Assembly: GCA_900312665.1 (NCBI GenBank)
Contig: ONZQ02000001.1
Span: forward strand, 1,758,706 to 1,822,705
DNA length: 64,000 nucleotides
Direction: 5' to 3'
DNA from: Cephalotrichum gorgonifer
Taxonomy: Eukaryota; Ascomycota; Sordariomycetes; Microascales; Microascaceae
Made by a program: the position numbers and the translations under genes. This document shows positions 36,721 to 48,481 of the stretch, piece by piece. How positions within the stretch are numbered: position 1 is the first letter of the stretch; the number at the start of each line of letters is the position of its first letter. The notes under the pieces are model-generated. The model did no database searches. It was not told the origin of the DNA and was given only the letters and a program-made list of their open reading frames with translations.

Positions 36721-38267
36721 ATGGCAGCTGTCGCTTCCAACCAGCTCCACACGAAGTCGACCCCACGGGCAACGTCTAGCGTCGAGATACCGTCGCTAAG
36801 AGCAACTGAACTCATGACATCCATAATGTCCTACCAATATCCTCCCCTGCCGCCCCCGAACGGCACCGAGATAGACGTCCCTCCTCCCGGGTACATGCCG
36901 AGCTATGGCGTCCCGCAGCCCCCGGTGTCGGCCATCGATATGAGGCCTGGACATGAGCCTCCAATGTCCTTAAAGGACCGAAAGGACTCACTCTCACAAG
37001 CAAGTTTGAAGATCAAGCGATCATGGTCCACTCCTAATGTTCGATCCCAGCAAAACGCATCCGACCATCTCCCCATGGGAATGTCTTCTAGCGACAAGCG
37101 GCGGAACAAGCTAGGATACCACAGAACCTCGGTCGCGTGCGGTAAGTTGACAAATGACAAGCGTCCCCCGTATCCTCGCTTTAAGCTGTGTTTCATTGCC
37201 ATGCTAAGGGTGTCGTCTCCAGGCCACTGCCGACGGAGGAAGATTCGGTGCATTCCTTCTCCCGCCGATGTTCAGGGGAGATGCGTGAATTGCATTCGCC
37301 TAAAAAAGGAATGCAGCTTCTTCCCGGTGGATCAGCAACCGCCGCCTCCTGACACGCGGTCGAAAGGCTCATCGAGATCGTCAACAGCTCCGAAGATCGC
37401 GTCTGCGTCGTCCTCCCCAGCAATTCCGAGCGGACATCCGGCAGATTCCCATCAGCCGTACCCACCACTTGCAATGCCTCCGATCCAGCATATGCCACCA
37501 CCCGGAGTGAAAGCCTCTGGGACCGACCCCTTCTCTCCCGACGCTAAGTGTGAGTGCCAATGTAGACACCAGCCCGACTAATTGAGGAGTGCGACTGACG
37601 ATTTCAAGTGCCGACGAGTGCGTCCTCGTCGGGACGGGCATTTGATTTCCCCAGCCAGGGAATGACGAATTGGATGCCGGCGGAACACAGCCCAAACCCA
37701 GCTGCGAAGCCAAGCGACATGGGTGGTGCCTGGAGGGGGTATCCGCAGGAGTCGCCTATTACACCTTCGTTCTCGCCGTACACACCCCATGCCCCCTCAT
37801 CGGCGGGCTGGAATGGCCCTGTTAGCGCGGAGTCGGCACCTCGTGAAGACCTCCCTTGGCCTCCGTATCCTCTGCCTCCACGTTCGATGTCCTTCGGGGG
37901 GGAAACACTTGGCTCTCATACGCCAGGACCGTATTCGCCAGCGCAAGGTCGGCAGTACGAACGGAAGGCGTCAACGATGTCGTCAGACGTATACCCATCA
38001 TCCATCGCCACCTCCGTCTCCGGTGTCGATACGGCACCGAGCGGGCCGACAATGGAGCATAATGTGTCGTTGTCCGCTGGAGCTGTGCCGTCATCCGGAT
38101 ATGGCACGTGGCAGCAGCCCTACCACTATGCGAAGCCCGGAGAGGCCTATGGCAGCTGGGGATACGGAGAAAACGGGTCGAGCGCCCCGGGTGCAACCGA
38201 GGAGCAAATCCCACCACCCACGGAAACCCAGGCACCGCCAGCGAACATGTATTATCCACCGCGGTGA
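36721..38267 (+). CDS. Zn2Cys6 (fungal C6) transcription factor
   Basis: Exons 36721-37141, 37223-37549 and 37609-38267; introns 81 and 59 nt, both phase 1. It encodes 468 aa from the first ATG, or 433 aa from the ATG at 36826, which has an A at -3 and begins MSYQYPPLPPP, so it may be the real start. The DNA-binding cluster is complete: Cys140, Cys143, Cys150, Cys161, Cys164 and Cys171, spaced C-x2-C-x6-C-x10-C-x2-C-x6-C, with the basic RRRKIR. The first intron splits the cluster between the first and second cysteine. The rest is Pro/Ser/Gly/Tyr-rich and appears disordered. I see no fungal-specific transcription factor middle domain, so this is a short-type C6 regulator. Targets are unknown. 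Nuclear location is inferred from the family. Confidence 0.9.
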
Positions 38268-40360
38268 GGAGACCGGGAGAACTGTGTGGTGGGGTGCAAA
38301 GGTCGACGGGGACGGGAGCGGGAGTCTGTCATGAGTCTTTTCATCGACTCGCATGTTGTCGCGAGTCGTGTTGTACCTGGGCGATGAGTTTAACTCAGCG
38401 TCTTACGCCATCACTGGGAACCAACCCCCATTTCAAACCTTCCTTCACGGGTTGGGAACCAATAACGGATTGAGAATAGGCCGCGGAACCGGAGCCGGAG
38501 CTGGTGGGAATAACAACAACGGCGGTTGGATAGGGGGCCACCCGTGGATGCGGAGACAAGCAAGTTCCATTTATAAAGCTTCCATCCGAGCTTGTCGGGC
38601 GACCACTGGACACACGCTTGGGCCGGTCGCCGGTCACCTGACCGACATGGATCAAAGAAGCTCGTCGCTGCCATCCATTGCCATCCACGATATTGATGAA
38701 TCGACTCTGCACTATCGGAAACCTAAGGTCTGTGTCATGTGGGAGCGGGAAACCGCATTCCGCATGAACCTCGAGAGGGTCGAAGCCGTCAAATTCGGGG
38801 TGTGGTGTGTGGCGTGCGATGCTGGTTTGGCAGAATCGTTTAGGCTGTGCTACCCGGGAGGCGGGGATGGCCCTCCACTCTATGGCGGATGCCGAAGGGT
38901 GTGGGAGTGTGTGGATGGACGGTGTTGTGCAAGAAGATTCCGGTGAGGGTGAAATATTTAGACTCGGTGTGCAGACGACGACGACCACAAACACCTCCAA
39001 TAGCCCCGACGATAGGCTCACACCATCGACGAAAACGAACGCTCTGTGCGACGCGAGAGTGAATAATGGTAAAATATAATCGGCACATCGATGACTGATC
39101 GAAACAACAGACCTACTCTGTAAAGGTTTATAGGAGGGTATAGAGGGTATTATGGATCTCGGCGGCATAGGAAACCGAGGGCGGGGGAGAAACAATCACA
39201 TCGAAGTCGTCGCCCAGGATCCGTCCCTGGCAGGACCTGGGCCCAGTGCAGGCGAGCCACTCTCCTCGCAAATCTCTTTTAGGCGACGGTTTTCTTCTTC
39301 CTTTCTTTGTATTTCGATATTCCTTTGCTTCGTTCTTTTTTCTTTTTGGGTTTTCTTCATGACAAGGATACAGGCGGGGACGGACGGATGGGTGTCCACG
39401 ATGGGGCGAGCGAGGGTTCCGAAACGGGCGACGCGAAAACAAAAAGCATCTTAGGGGTTATTATATGGGTTGGGTATAGGTGGGGGGGAACATCGATATT
39501 CTTATTTTCTTCTGTTTGTATTATGGGGGGTAAAAACGGAGGGGCCGGCTTCTCGTCGTTTGGTTGTTTTTCTTTGGCGCATTTAAAAACGGCATTCCTT
39601 TACCTTCTCTTTTTTTTCTTTCTTCACGTCGTTATGTTTCAACTTATTGTTATAGTATCTCGGGTTATTACCTGATATTTACTTCTGCATGGTTTTCGAT
39701 CCTTTGTTCCTAGGAGTTCTCCTTTTCTTTCCCGTCTCTTCCGACTTTGGTTGTTGTGTTTTTTTTGGTTTCTATGGAAATTGGGACGGGTCGGTCGGTT
39801 GGTAGGTTTCTTCATGTAGAGTTATGTTTTTGACAGTGGGTTAGAGATAATAAACCGGCCTGGATATAATATGCTCCTTTGGAAGTTGACCTCGTCGCCG
39901 TGAGATGTGCTACACGTATGTGCTCCCAGGGGGGAGGGAGTCTATGAAATCGATGAGGGTTGAAAGGGGGAGAGTAAACATGTTTATGTATATGTACGTC
40001 CCTCAGAGAGGACCTTGGTCAAAGGCCGGAGCCCCAGTCTACGTAAGAGTGAGGCGAGTATTCTGAGTCTGAGATACTGGTTTATCTTACATGGCCACTT
40101 GAGCCAGGGACTGTTGTATTCATTCCTCCTATGACCATTGAAACCAATCCAAGGGCCACCCATCCGTAAAGTCAAACAGTACTTTCGGTAATTAGAGACG
40201 CTAAAGATTCCATGTGAACGCCATCCCAGATAATAACTCCAGCTTTAAAACAGAACCGGGCGCAGACAGCCAACGCCCCTCCTTCCCTCCTCGAGCAAAC
40301 AGGAAAGAAGAGTTGGAATGTGCCAAGAGCGAGAAAGAAGGACGGAGCGAGAGAAAAAAT
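38268..40360. other. Intergenic stretch between convergent genes
   Basis: 3' flank of the Zn2Cys6 gene and of the DUF202 gene. Frames are open on both strands at 38.35-39.2 kb without family resemblance. T-rich tracts lie at 39.3-39.8 kb. No gene is supported. Confidence 0.45.
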
Positions 40361-41050
40361 TCACTCAGTAAGCTTCCACGTGAAGATGAGCAGCGTGACG
40401 TAGGCGCACAGGCTCAGGGTGGTGAGCAGCAGGACGCTGTTCCCGGCGGTGCGGAACTTCTTTGCGGTGCGGCCGTCGACGGGGTCGACGGTGGAGAAGA
40501 ACTGGCGATTCCCCTCGAAGCGGCGGTACATGGCGACGAGGGTGATGGCGGAGGCGTAGACGGCGAAGAGGGCGCCGATGGGGTAGAACTCGGAGGTGAA
40601 GATCTTGAGGATGATGAGGGCGAAGGAGAACTGAGAGAGGGCGGTGCGCATGTAGGCGCCTTCGAAGGTGCGTTGGGCGGCGCGGATCTCGACGAGTCTG
40701 GGGCGGGGGGGAACAGACAGGTGGTTAGGTTAGGGTGGCTACTTTAGGAGGGGGAGGCATGTGTAAGGGGGTGATGGTTGGCATTGGGGAGTTTTCGTAG
40801 CTGCTTTCCACACTTCGTATTTCAAGTGGTGATATGACGGGGATGGACTCCCCGAGAATGACAAACTTGGTTTGAGAACTTACTCTTCGGTCGTCAGGAC
40901 CACGGACCGGGCTCTGTGCCGCCGCAGGTGCAGGCGGTCTTCCGGGTGTGGCTACGGGTGGGGCGGTTAGCCAGGGCGCGCACTACGCCAAGCGGACAAC
41001 GCGAGAGAGAGACGAGTTAGAGGCTAGGCGGAGGAACGAACCTGAAACAT
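40361..41050 (-). CDS. DUF202-type small membrane protein
   Basis: Three exons on the minus strand: 41042-41050, 40884-40951 and 40361-40697, giving 137 aa. The first coding exon is only nine bases (Met-Phe-Gln). Introns of 90 and 186 nt have GT-AG ends and fit the frame exactly. The protein begins with a basic, hydrophilic stretch, then has a helix with ELVEIRAAQRTFEGAYMRTA, matching the polar start of DUF202/YidH-like proteins. Three hydrophobic segments follow (FSFALIILKIFTS, PIGALFAVYASAITLVAMY, VLLLTTLSLCAYVTLLIFTW). The molecular role of the family is not established. In fungi DUF202 also occurs as the membrane part of vacuolar transporter chaperone proteins, but the SPX and polymerase domains are absent here. 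Complete for a stand-alone member. Confidence 0.75.
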
Positions 41051-44000
41051 GGCGACGTGTATATTGGGAACGGAGAATGGTAGCTGGTAGCTGGTAGACT
41101 GGCACCGAGCCTTGGGTTGGGTTGCACCCGAAAGGTTGAGGGGATTCAAGGATCGTCAAGGATGGACGAGATATAAGGTTCTTACGCCCTTGGTTCTTAA
41201 AAAGTGGAGAAGGGAAGAAAGGAATATGCTTCTCTCTCTCTCTCGATGCAATAAAGCTAATGGGGCTTCCCGGGCTGTCGATCCCGTGATGCTTGCTAGC
41301 CCGTGGGGATTGAAGTTGAATGCCAGAAGCGAGATTGTCGAGACTCCCGTCCCTTCTCTCATGAGCAGAGGAAGATGGGGGGTTAAGCACGCCATGTAGC
41401 GCTGAGCGCGGGATGATGGCCGGCCGTCACGGGCCGCGTATGGCCGGGAAAGTCACGTGCGGCGGCCAGCTAAACTCCTCCCTGGCACGGCCCAGACCAA
41501 AGACATGCTCCTCACTAAATAGCATCTTGGATGAGATACACCTACACCTATTGTTACAGGAAAGCAGCTTGAGCGCTACAGTTAATCCCCTTACGGAGCC
41601 ATCTGTGTTTTGTTTATCGGGGCCATTGCACTGATGCGGAAACCGTCAAGGGACAACTTGGGCGCTAATGTGGAAGTAATCGAGTTTATATGGAGTAATG
41701 CCACCCTGCCCACCCCCCCAGCTTAGTCGGGTCGGTCTCTAGAGCAGCGGAGAGGTGCATATATATCCATTTTTAAAAACTAACTAGGTCTGGGGGTGAG
41801 GGACTTCTCCGAGCTCTTTTTTAGGCGGTCCCAGCATGTCAGGGGATGTTAGTCGACTTTAGCCAATGCACACTAGTTAGTACCCATCGCCGGGTTGGGA
41901 CGAGCATGGAGGTGGGGCGGGCGGGCTAAGCCTCCTTGGAAAGAAGCACTGTTGTAGCCTGGGAAGGCTGGAGAGAACCAGGAGAGAGATTTGTGTCGTA
42001 GGGCGGGGTTTATTTTGTGTATCACTCATTCGACAAGCGGTCAACGATTGAGGCAGGTGTCAGGTCAGGTGTTCTCATGGAGTAGGAGTACCTAGATCCG
42101 GGAACAAGATGACGTTCCCGGAACACCGCCAAAGGTGGTGAGGCGTTTTATTTAGCCTTAGCTGTGGTGGGGGACTTGACTCGGCAGGCGATCGGCCCGC
42201 AATCGTACCTTGCTGATACCCTGTGAGGCGTTTTCCCCTCGAAGCCCAGAGCTCTCCCCAGGGCGCCTAGCTGACGAGCTGAACCCTGCTTCGAGACAGG
42301 TAGGACGGGGCGGGCGAGCTGAGATGTGGGATGTGAGATGATTCAAGTCATGGACGTCGTCTCACACGCGACCAGGCCGCCGCGGGTTTCGGTGGTGAGG
42401 CTTAGCCAATGGTTCCGATTCTCTGACCGATGGTACGTCCCTCGGTCTTGACTGGCCGAGGGGCCTTGGCACCGCCGTCGAAAACGCCTTGGGGCTATGC
42501 AGGCTTCTCTGACGACCAGACCATATCCGGCACCGGCGGTCCTATCGCCCCCCCACCCCCAACCTCTCTCACAGTGCAGAACAGTTCATTTATAGTTCTT
42601 CGGGAGCTCGGAGAAACGGTTCCTAATAGCGGTCGGCAGGTTTCGTGGCTTGCCTGCAGAGTACGTTGTCGGACCCGCATAGCCGAGTCTGGTGGGGGGG
42701 GGGGGGGGTCTGGGGCGATGTGTACAAATATGCAAATTGCGGCTGCGCCTCAAGAAAGCCTCATGTGGCATACATTCTGCCCAGCACTAATTCCGGCATG
42801 CACGAAGGATGATATCGACTTCTCCAGTCGGGGGAGGGGATGGTGGCTCAAAAACGGACTTGATAATGAGTGGTCTCCCGTGGGCGACTTTGGCCATGAC
42901 CAAAATGAGAGAGGGCAAAGCAGCTCGTGACCCTGAGACCCAGGGACCCTGAAACGAAACCTTTTTGCGTTGAATCCATGCGCCACATGGGTTAATAATA
43001 CTCTCGTGGGTGCTTGGGTCATGTCTCGTCTTCACCATGCAACGACAGACTAAACATAGGCATTCTCCATGCCCCATCCCATTATGCGGAATCCGTCTCC
43101 ACGCATTCGTACTTACGTCACATGTCTCCGCATGCCCTGTCTCTGGTCTCTAAATAGATGTCGCCAAGTCGCTAGTTAGATCGAGCCCTCGGGTAAACAA
43201 GTAGAAGATAAGCCTTCCTGACACGCCAAGCAGAGCAAAACATTGCATGCAATCACTCGTAGTAGGCAGAAAACCAGAGAGCCCAAGACACCAAAGTTCG
43301 GCATGGGTGGCGGCGAGTTTACGGACATACAGGCCAGATGCCACGGCATGACAGAGATAGACACCCCTGTCAAGAGGCAATCGCTTGCATGTCGGATGAG
43401 GACAGGGCTAACTGGGGTAGTACGTACCGTACCGTAGGGCAGGTCCCCTGGTCCCCAGGCTCCCTCGAGTATTTGATTCCGCCAATGTACTCTGTAGAGG
43501 TCAAGCAGACCTATTAGGTACGAGTACATTCGTGGATCCCAGCAAGAAAATACGAGTACGAGACAGTTACCAGCACAAGTATTATCCACGGGTACCATAC
43601 GAGCACTCAATGCATTTCCAAGATACCTCGCGGCTCTGGATATACGGGTAAATTACTTGTACGGGTATGGGATGAGTAGTTGATACTGCGCTGCAGGGGT
43701 TCTCCCTCAGCGGCGCCTTCCTCGACTGATGGGGAAGAGACCGGGAAAGCGTGCTGTTGACCCAAGGCTGATTGATCATACGGTACCTGTACTCCGTACC
43801 TGCCTTCTCTGCATCCACTGTGCTGCTCATACGGATTGCTGCCGCCGCTCTTGGCTTCTTGGCGTGGCTCGAATCACCACCCGCAATCGCCAATCCACAC
43901 ACCCCGCATACGAGTACTTGGAGAGCACATAGTGAACATGTCTGCTCGATACCTCACGCCTCACTTCCTTCCCCAACCTTACACACACACACGACGTCCG

Positions 44001-45127
44001 CCTGCGACGTAAATATCCTCAAAGAACCCAGCCACCCCCTCCTCGCCGTGCTCCCCACCGTCCCCGTCGCCCTCTCCGTGCGCTATCAGGACAGGACGAA
44101 GCGTCCGTCTGTCTGTAATACCCCTTCGAAGCGCATCCCTGTTCGTTTCTCTATATTCTTGTCCTCGCCTCAACTTGCCGCTACAGCGAGCGATCGATCT
44201 TCGCCGAGACATATTGCCGCTTTAGCCAGTAGCAGCCCCGTCCGGATCCCAGAACCCAGATTCCAGACTCCAGACCATCTCAAACCCAGGCGCCTTACCC
44301 GTGGCCTGGTCGTCCTGGTCTCGGTCCCCGCAGGCAGTGGACTAGACTACTCGGGGCTCCACTTCGTTTCTCCCACCCCTAGCTCTCTCTCCTCTTCTCA
44401 CTCTTCCCTGTTCCATTCTCTCATTTTCTTGTTCTCTCATCCCTCGCGATACAACGTGCAGTTTTCGCGATACCCCTCACATATTTTTTATGACTGCAAC
44501 CTATACAAGTTCCAATCTTGGTTTGGGTTCCCTAGCGCACAAAGCTCCCACCTCGTTCACCCCGTCGCATGTGCAGGCGCTTCCACAAGTCCTGCTCCCC
44601 GCCGTAGCATCATTCATAAGCGCCGATCCACCATTAGCGCTCGGCCACTGCTTGCGACTCGCGACCCAGCTCGACACCTCAAACAGCACTTGGCCTCTCG
44701 AGTTGGCCGCGTCTTTTATTCTTATTCTTCTCGAGAGCTGCGGCGGCTAGCTTGTGTTTTTCCCCGGCTTGCGCTCGGGAAATGCTACCGTGCCACCAGC
44801 GTGAACACCGACCCGCGTGGACCATACTTCACAACCTAGCTCCGTCACCTCGACGATTGACCGAGTTCTCGTACTCGTAACCCCTCTCAGCTTTAGCAAA
44901 AAGGAACCCAACGCGCACCCAGGAAGGATGCCACGTCCTCTATAATAGCACCGGCAAATCATTCGGCCCTACCCCTCCATTGACCTTTGAGGCTACATCA
45001 CTTCATAACTGCGAGCCAGCAACGACCACCCCTCGCACCACACCTCGACGGCCTGTAACTGAGCTGATACCGATCGCGCGACAATCGACCGCCTACCTAC
45101 CTGTATCTGCAATACCCGCTTGCAGCG
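41051..45127. other. Intergenic stretch and long pyrimidine-rich leader
   Basis: About 4 kb separating two divergent genes. It holds a 15-G run at 42694-42708 and one TACTCCGTA copy at 43790-43798. From about 43.9 kb on the plus strand is pyrimidine-rich up to the C2H2 start, as in long fungal 5' leaders; the 355-codon open frame there is probably not a gene. Confidence 0.45.
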
Positions 45128-48100
45128 ATGGCCTCGGGATCCATGTCAGTCCCCGTTGATGCGACTCATCTGTCGCCTCACCACCGGCCTCGCAGTAACT
45201 CGGGGTCACCCTTCAACCCCTACGCCCAGACGCCCGACGACTCTGTCTCAACCATGAGTCACTACACCTCCGACTTTAGCGACGACGACCCCTTCTTCGG
45301 CGTCGATTTCGGCAACGACGGGGGGACACCCTCTTTTTTGGAGGAATCTTTCGCAGGCGTTCGCAGAGTCAACAGCCAGCCCCACGACACCTGGGGTTCT
45401 CCAAACGCTCCCCCACATCCTTCCGCTCCCGCTCCCGCTGCCGTCGTCGGCGCAAACGGCATGATACCACCAAACCCCTCCTACCCGTTGACACCAGACC
45501 AGGGTACGTCCCCACAACTAAGAAGACAAGGGACAGACCTCTCGTCGGCTCCGTCTTTGCCTACTTCCATCTCTCCTCAAGAGCTCCAGCGTCCATTTCC
45601 TGCCCTGCGCAATAGCCAGGATGTCCCGCAGCTCACCCCAAACGGCAGCTGTGGGTCCAGTGATGACGGCCTGGCCCCAACAGCTCCCACGGCAGCCCAG
45701 AGCCCTTTGGTGACTGTCTCCGAATGGGGCAAGGGTACCGTCCCGCTGTCTCAGTCTATCGAGGTGGCTCTTGTTCCGGACACAAGGAGGCGTAGCCCCT
45801 CGGTACGAAGCACGCCAGGTGACTTGATGCTAGGGACGCCAAACGAGTCGTTCCCATCTTTCGACGACGGCGGCGCGCGTGGGTGGGCTGATAACACCGG
45901 CTCTGAGCGGCGGGGTGTCGAACCCCGGCACCGGTCGCAAACTGCGGTCCATAGCGTAAACGAACTGGCCTCTCGGAGGAATGTACATGAGCGGAAGCTA
46001 GTCGTGGACACCTGGCTCGATCGCAACGCCGATGGGATTTACCACCCAGCTCCTATCGCAGAACCCGTCATCGATCATGATGCTGCTGATAGTGTCATTG
46101 AGGATGACGGGATTCCCCTGGGTGACGCAACAGAGAACACGTTCAAGCCAGGCCAAACCTACTTCAACCCACAAGGCGGTGACTATACGCCCGAGGATCT
46201 CGAGATTATCCATTCGAACCGAAACTGGGCCGACGCCCCGCGAATTCACGCTATTACCAACGATGGGTATCAGCCTCCAACGTCCCAGGCTGCCATGGCT
46301 AAATACCAACGGCAGTGTCGGGATAATGAATCGGTCGTGTCGGTGGCCGCAACCTGGGGAACACGACGTCGCAGCCTTCCCAGTGTTTCAGATCTCGATA
46401 TCGAGAACTTGAGTGGCAATATCCTGAAAAGGTTGACTATTAGTCGGACGGAGCCCCGTAAGCCAGGCAGTTCTAGTCTCTTCAGTGGCCTCCGAACACT
46501 TGTTCGAAAACCGAGCTCTAGTCTCAAGCGATCCCTTAGCAGCCATGACGAAGCAGGGTTCATGGAATCCGAGAAGGAGAATCAGGATGACGTCGCCCAC
46601 CTGGCACCACCTCCGAGGACCTCTAGCTGGGGAAAGAAGAAGCCAACGCCAAGCATCAATACGGCACTTGTTTCGATGGGTCGGAGCGTTGCAGCAGTCG
46701 GGGCTGGCCAGGCACATAGCCGCAGCGGCTCCGTTAGCGCCACCGCCCCCGTCACGTCGCCCAAATTCAGCGGCCTAGCGGTGAAGAACACGCTCAGACG
46801 TCCCAGGAGCAAGTCTGATCTCCCGAGACACAGTGATAAGACCCCCACAGGCGTCGGTCCGACCCATTCAAACCTCGCAGGTCTTTGGAAGAAGACCGGC
46901 GGCCCACCCGTCGCTGCCCTTGGGACGTCCGCGATGCCAGACCAGGGACCGTCTTCGGCGGTTAGTGCGATGGACCACGAGGAAGAGGATGAGGACGAAG
47001 ACGAGTTCGAAGACAGCGACATGCAAATTCAAACCAGCAACTTGATTGACTCCATTCCTGCAACCTTTGAAGGCTTCAAGAGCCATGTTCAACAACTGAA
47101 CCCTAGCGCACCCCCATACCTTGTCGACCGCATCTCCTATCAACAGCTTATCCGCTTCAAGGCTCTACTCAACATGAAACTCAAGCATGTCAAGCAAGGG
47201 TCAAACTGTTCTTGTGGGGCTATGTGCATCGCACTAGGCGGGTCGGCCCGCCTTTTTGATCAGAAAGGCGACATGCGGACATCTGACCTGGTCTCGCCCG
47301 ACGGTGACTTGACCCCAACCGAAGGTGTTATCTCCCAAGAAAGCTTCCCTCCGGATATCCCCTTACCGCCGGCTGCCTCGCTACCGGCTGAACTAGAATG
47401 TCAAGTGTGCTACCAGGCGAAGAAGTTCCAAAAGCCGTCGGACTGGACAAAGCACATACACGAGGATGTTCAACCGTTCACCTGCACATGGGAGAAGTGC
47501 AAGGATCCCAAGATGTTCAAGCGCAAGGCGGACTGGGTTCGCCACGAGAACGAAGGTCACCGGCACCTGGATTGGTGGAGGTGCGATGTGGGCGACTGCA
47601 ACCACATCTGCTACCGCCGGGATAACTTCCTCCAGCACCTCGTCCGGGAGCACAAGATTGACGAGCCCAAGGTGAAGACGAAAGCGGCTCAGAAGCGCGC
47701 GGGCGGCACTGACCCCGTATGGCAGAGGGTGGAGAGGTGTCACAACGGGACTGACGCAAGGGCGCAGGACGAGCCGTGCAAGTTCTGTGGGAAGTCGTTC
47801 CCGACATGGAAGAAGCTGACGGTGCACCTGGCGAAGCACATGGAGCAGATCAGCCTTCCGATACTGCGGCTCGTCGCGGCGAGGGACGTGACCCCGGACA
47901 CCGTCATAAGCCCGGTCCAGGATCCGCCACGGCCTTATCCCCCGCACCTGCCTATCAAGGCCGACGGCGCATCCCCGAACCATGCCGGCGGCGGCTTCAT
48001 CAACGGCCACCATACCGGACAGCAGCCAGGGGCAGACGCCTCATTCCAGAATGCCCACGCCCCGCTATATGAGTTCGGCTCGACTTCTGGGTCATTCCAG

Positions 48101-48481
48101 GACCAATACCTGGGCCGGTTCAATGGCCCTATGGGTGGTGGTATGGAACCGGCCGACGTGGTGGCCCCTGGGTACAACGGTCAGTCCTACCTCAGCGCCG
48201 CCGACCTCCATCCCGTGCCTGTGCCGGGGATCCAGCGGGTCCGCAGTCTACCCGTCCAGTCGGATACGTACCTCTCGGACGAGCACGGGTACCTAACCCC
48301 GACGCTGGGGCCGGCCATCGAGGCGTTCCCGCAGACAATGCATATGGGCCAGCAGCAGCAGGTTTACGGGGGCTTTGATGGCCTGGGGGTGAGCGGGGGT
48401 GTGGCGGGATACACGCCGCAGGGGTCCGCGTCACCGTACTCTAGTTCGCCTAACCAGGGCAACGGGTTCTATCGGCAGTGA
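45128..48481 (+). CDS. Large C2H2 zinc-finger protein
   Basis: Single exon, 1117 aa, with the ATG in good context (gcgATGG). Residues 1-700 are Ser/Pro-rich, mostly disordered, with a few charged patches including an acidic run (HEEEDEDEDEFEDSD) near 620-635. A small Cys motif (SNCSCGAMC) lies near 695. The finger block spans about 757-920. Four units can be made out: CQVCYQAKKF...HIHE, CTWEKCKDPKMF...RHENEGH, CDVGDCNHICYRRDNFLQH and CKFCGKSFPTWKKLTVHLAKH. The third carries the pattern of C-x4-C fingers. The tail of about 190 residues is Gly/Pro/Gln-rich. Fingers of this arrangement are common in filamentous-fungal proteins of unknown function. It is probably a nuclear DNA-binding regulator. 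Length and lack of introns look normal. Confidence 0.9.
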   Translation: MASGSMSVPVDATHLSPHHRPRSNSGSPFNPYAQTPDDSVSTMSHYTSDFSDDDPFFGVDFGNDGGTPSFLEESFAGVRRVNSQPHDTWGSPNAPPHPSAPAPAAVVGANGMIPPNPSYPLTPDQGTSPQLRRQGTDLSSAPSLPTSISPQELQRPFPALRNSQDVPQLTPNGSCGSSDDGLAPTAPTAAQSPLVTVSEWGKGTVPLSQSIEVALVPDTRRRSPSVRSTPGDLMLGTPNESFPSFDDGGARGWADNTGSERRGVEPRHRSQTAVHSVNELASRRNVHERKLVVDTWLDRNADGIYHPAPIAEPVIDHDAADSVIEDDGIPLGDATENTFKPGQTYFNPQGGDYTPEDLEIIHSNRNWADAPRIHAITNDGYQPPTSQAAMAKYQRQCRDNESVVSVAATWGTRRRSLPSVSDLDIENLSGNILKRLTISRTEPRKPGSSSLFSGLRTLVRKPSSSLKRSLSSHDEAGFMESEKENQDDVAHLAPPPRTSSWGKKKPTPSINTALVSMGRSVAAVGAGQAHSRSGSVSATAPVTSPKFSGLAVKNTLRRPRSKSDLPRHSDKTPTGVGPTHSNLAGLWKKTGGPPVAALGTSAMPDQGPSSAVSAMDHEEEDEDEDEFEDSDMQIQTSNLIDSIPATFEGFKSHVQQLNPSAPPYLVDRISYQQLIRFKALLNMKLKHVKQGSNCSCGAMCIALGGSARLFDQKGDMRTSDLVSPDGDLTPTEGVISQESFPPDIPLPPAASLPAELECQVCYQAKKFQKPSDWTKHIHEDVQPFTCTWEKCKDPKMFKRKADWVRHENEGHRHLDWWRCDVGDCNHICYRRDNFLQHLVREHKIDEPKVKTKAAQKRAGGTDPVWQRVERCHNGTDARAQDEPCKFCGKSFPTWKKLTVHLAKHMEQISLPILRLVAARDVTPDTVISPVQDPPRPYPPHLPIKADGASPNHAGGGFINGHHTGQQPGADASFQNAHAPLYEFGSTSGSFQDQYLGRFNGPMGGGMEPADVVAPGYNGQSYLSAADLHPVPVPGIQRVRSLPVQSDTYLSDEHGYLTPTLGPAIEAFPQTMHMGQQQQVYGGFDGLGVSGGVAGYTPQGSASPYSSSPNQGNGFYRQ

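Noticed and set aside
38353..39195. Open frames of about 200 codons (plus) and 266 codons (minus) overlapping each other
   Set aside because: Both strands are open over the same stretch, no family is recognised, and the position fits the 3' flank of the Zn2Cys6 gene.
43772..44839. 355-codon plus-strand open frame
   Set aside because: Translation is Ser/Pro/His/Leu-rich as expected from C/T-rich DNA, with no domain or conserved-looking block; more likely leader or intergenic sequence.
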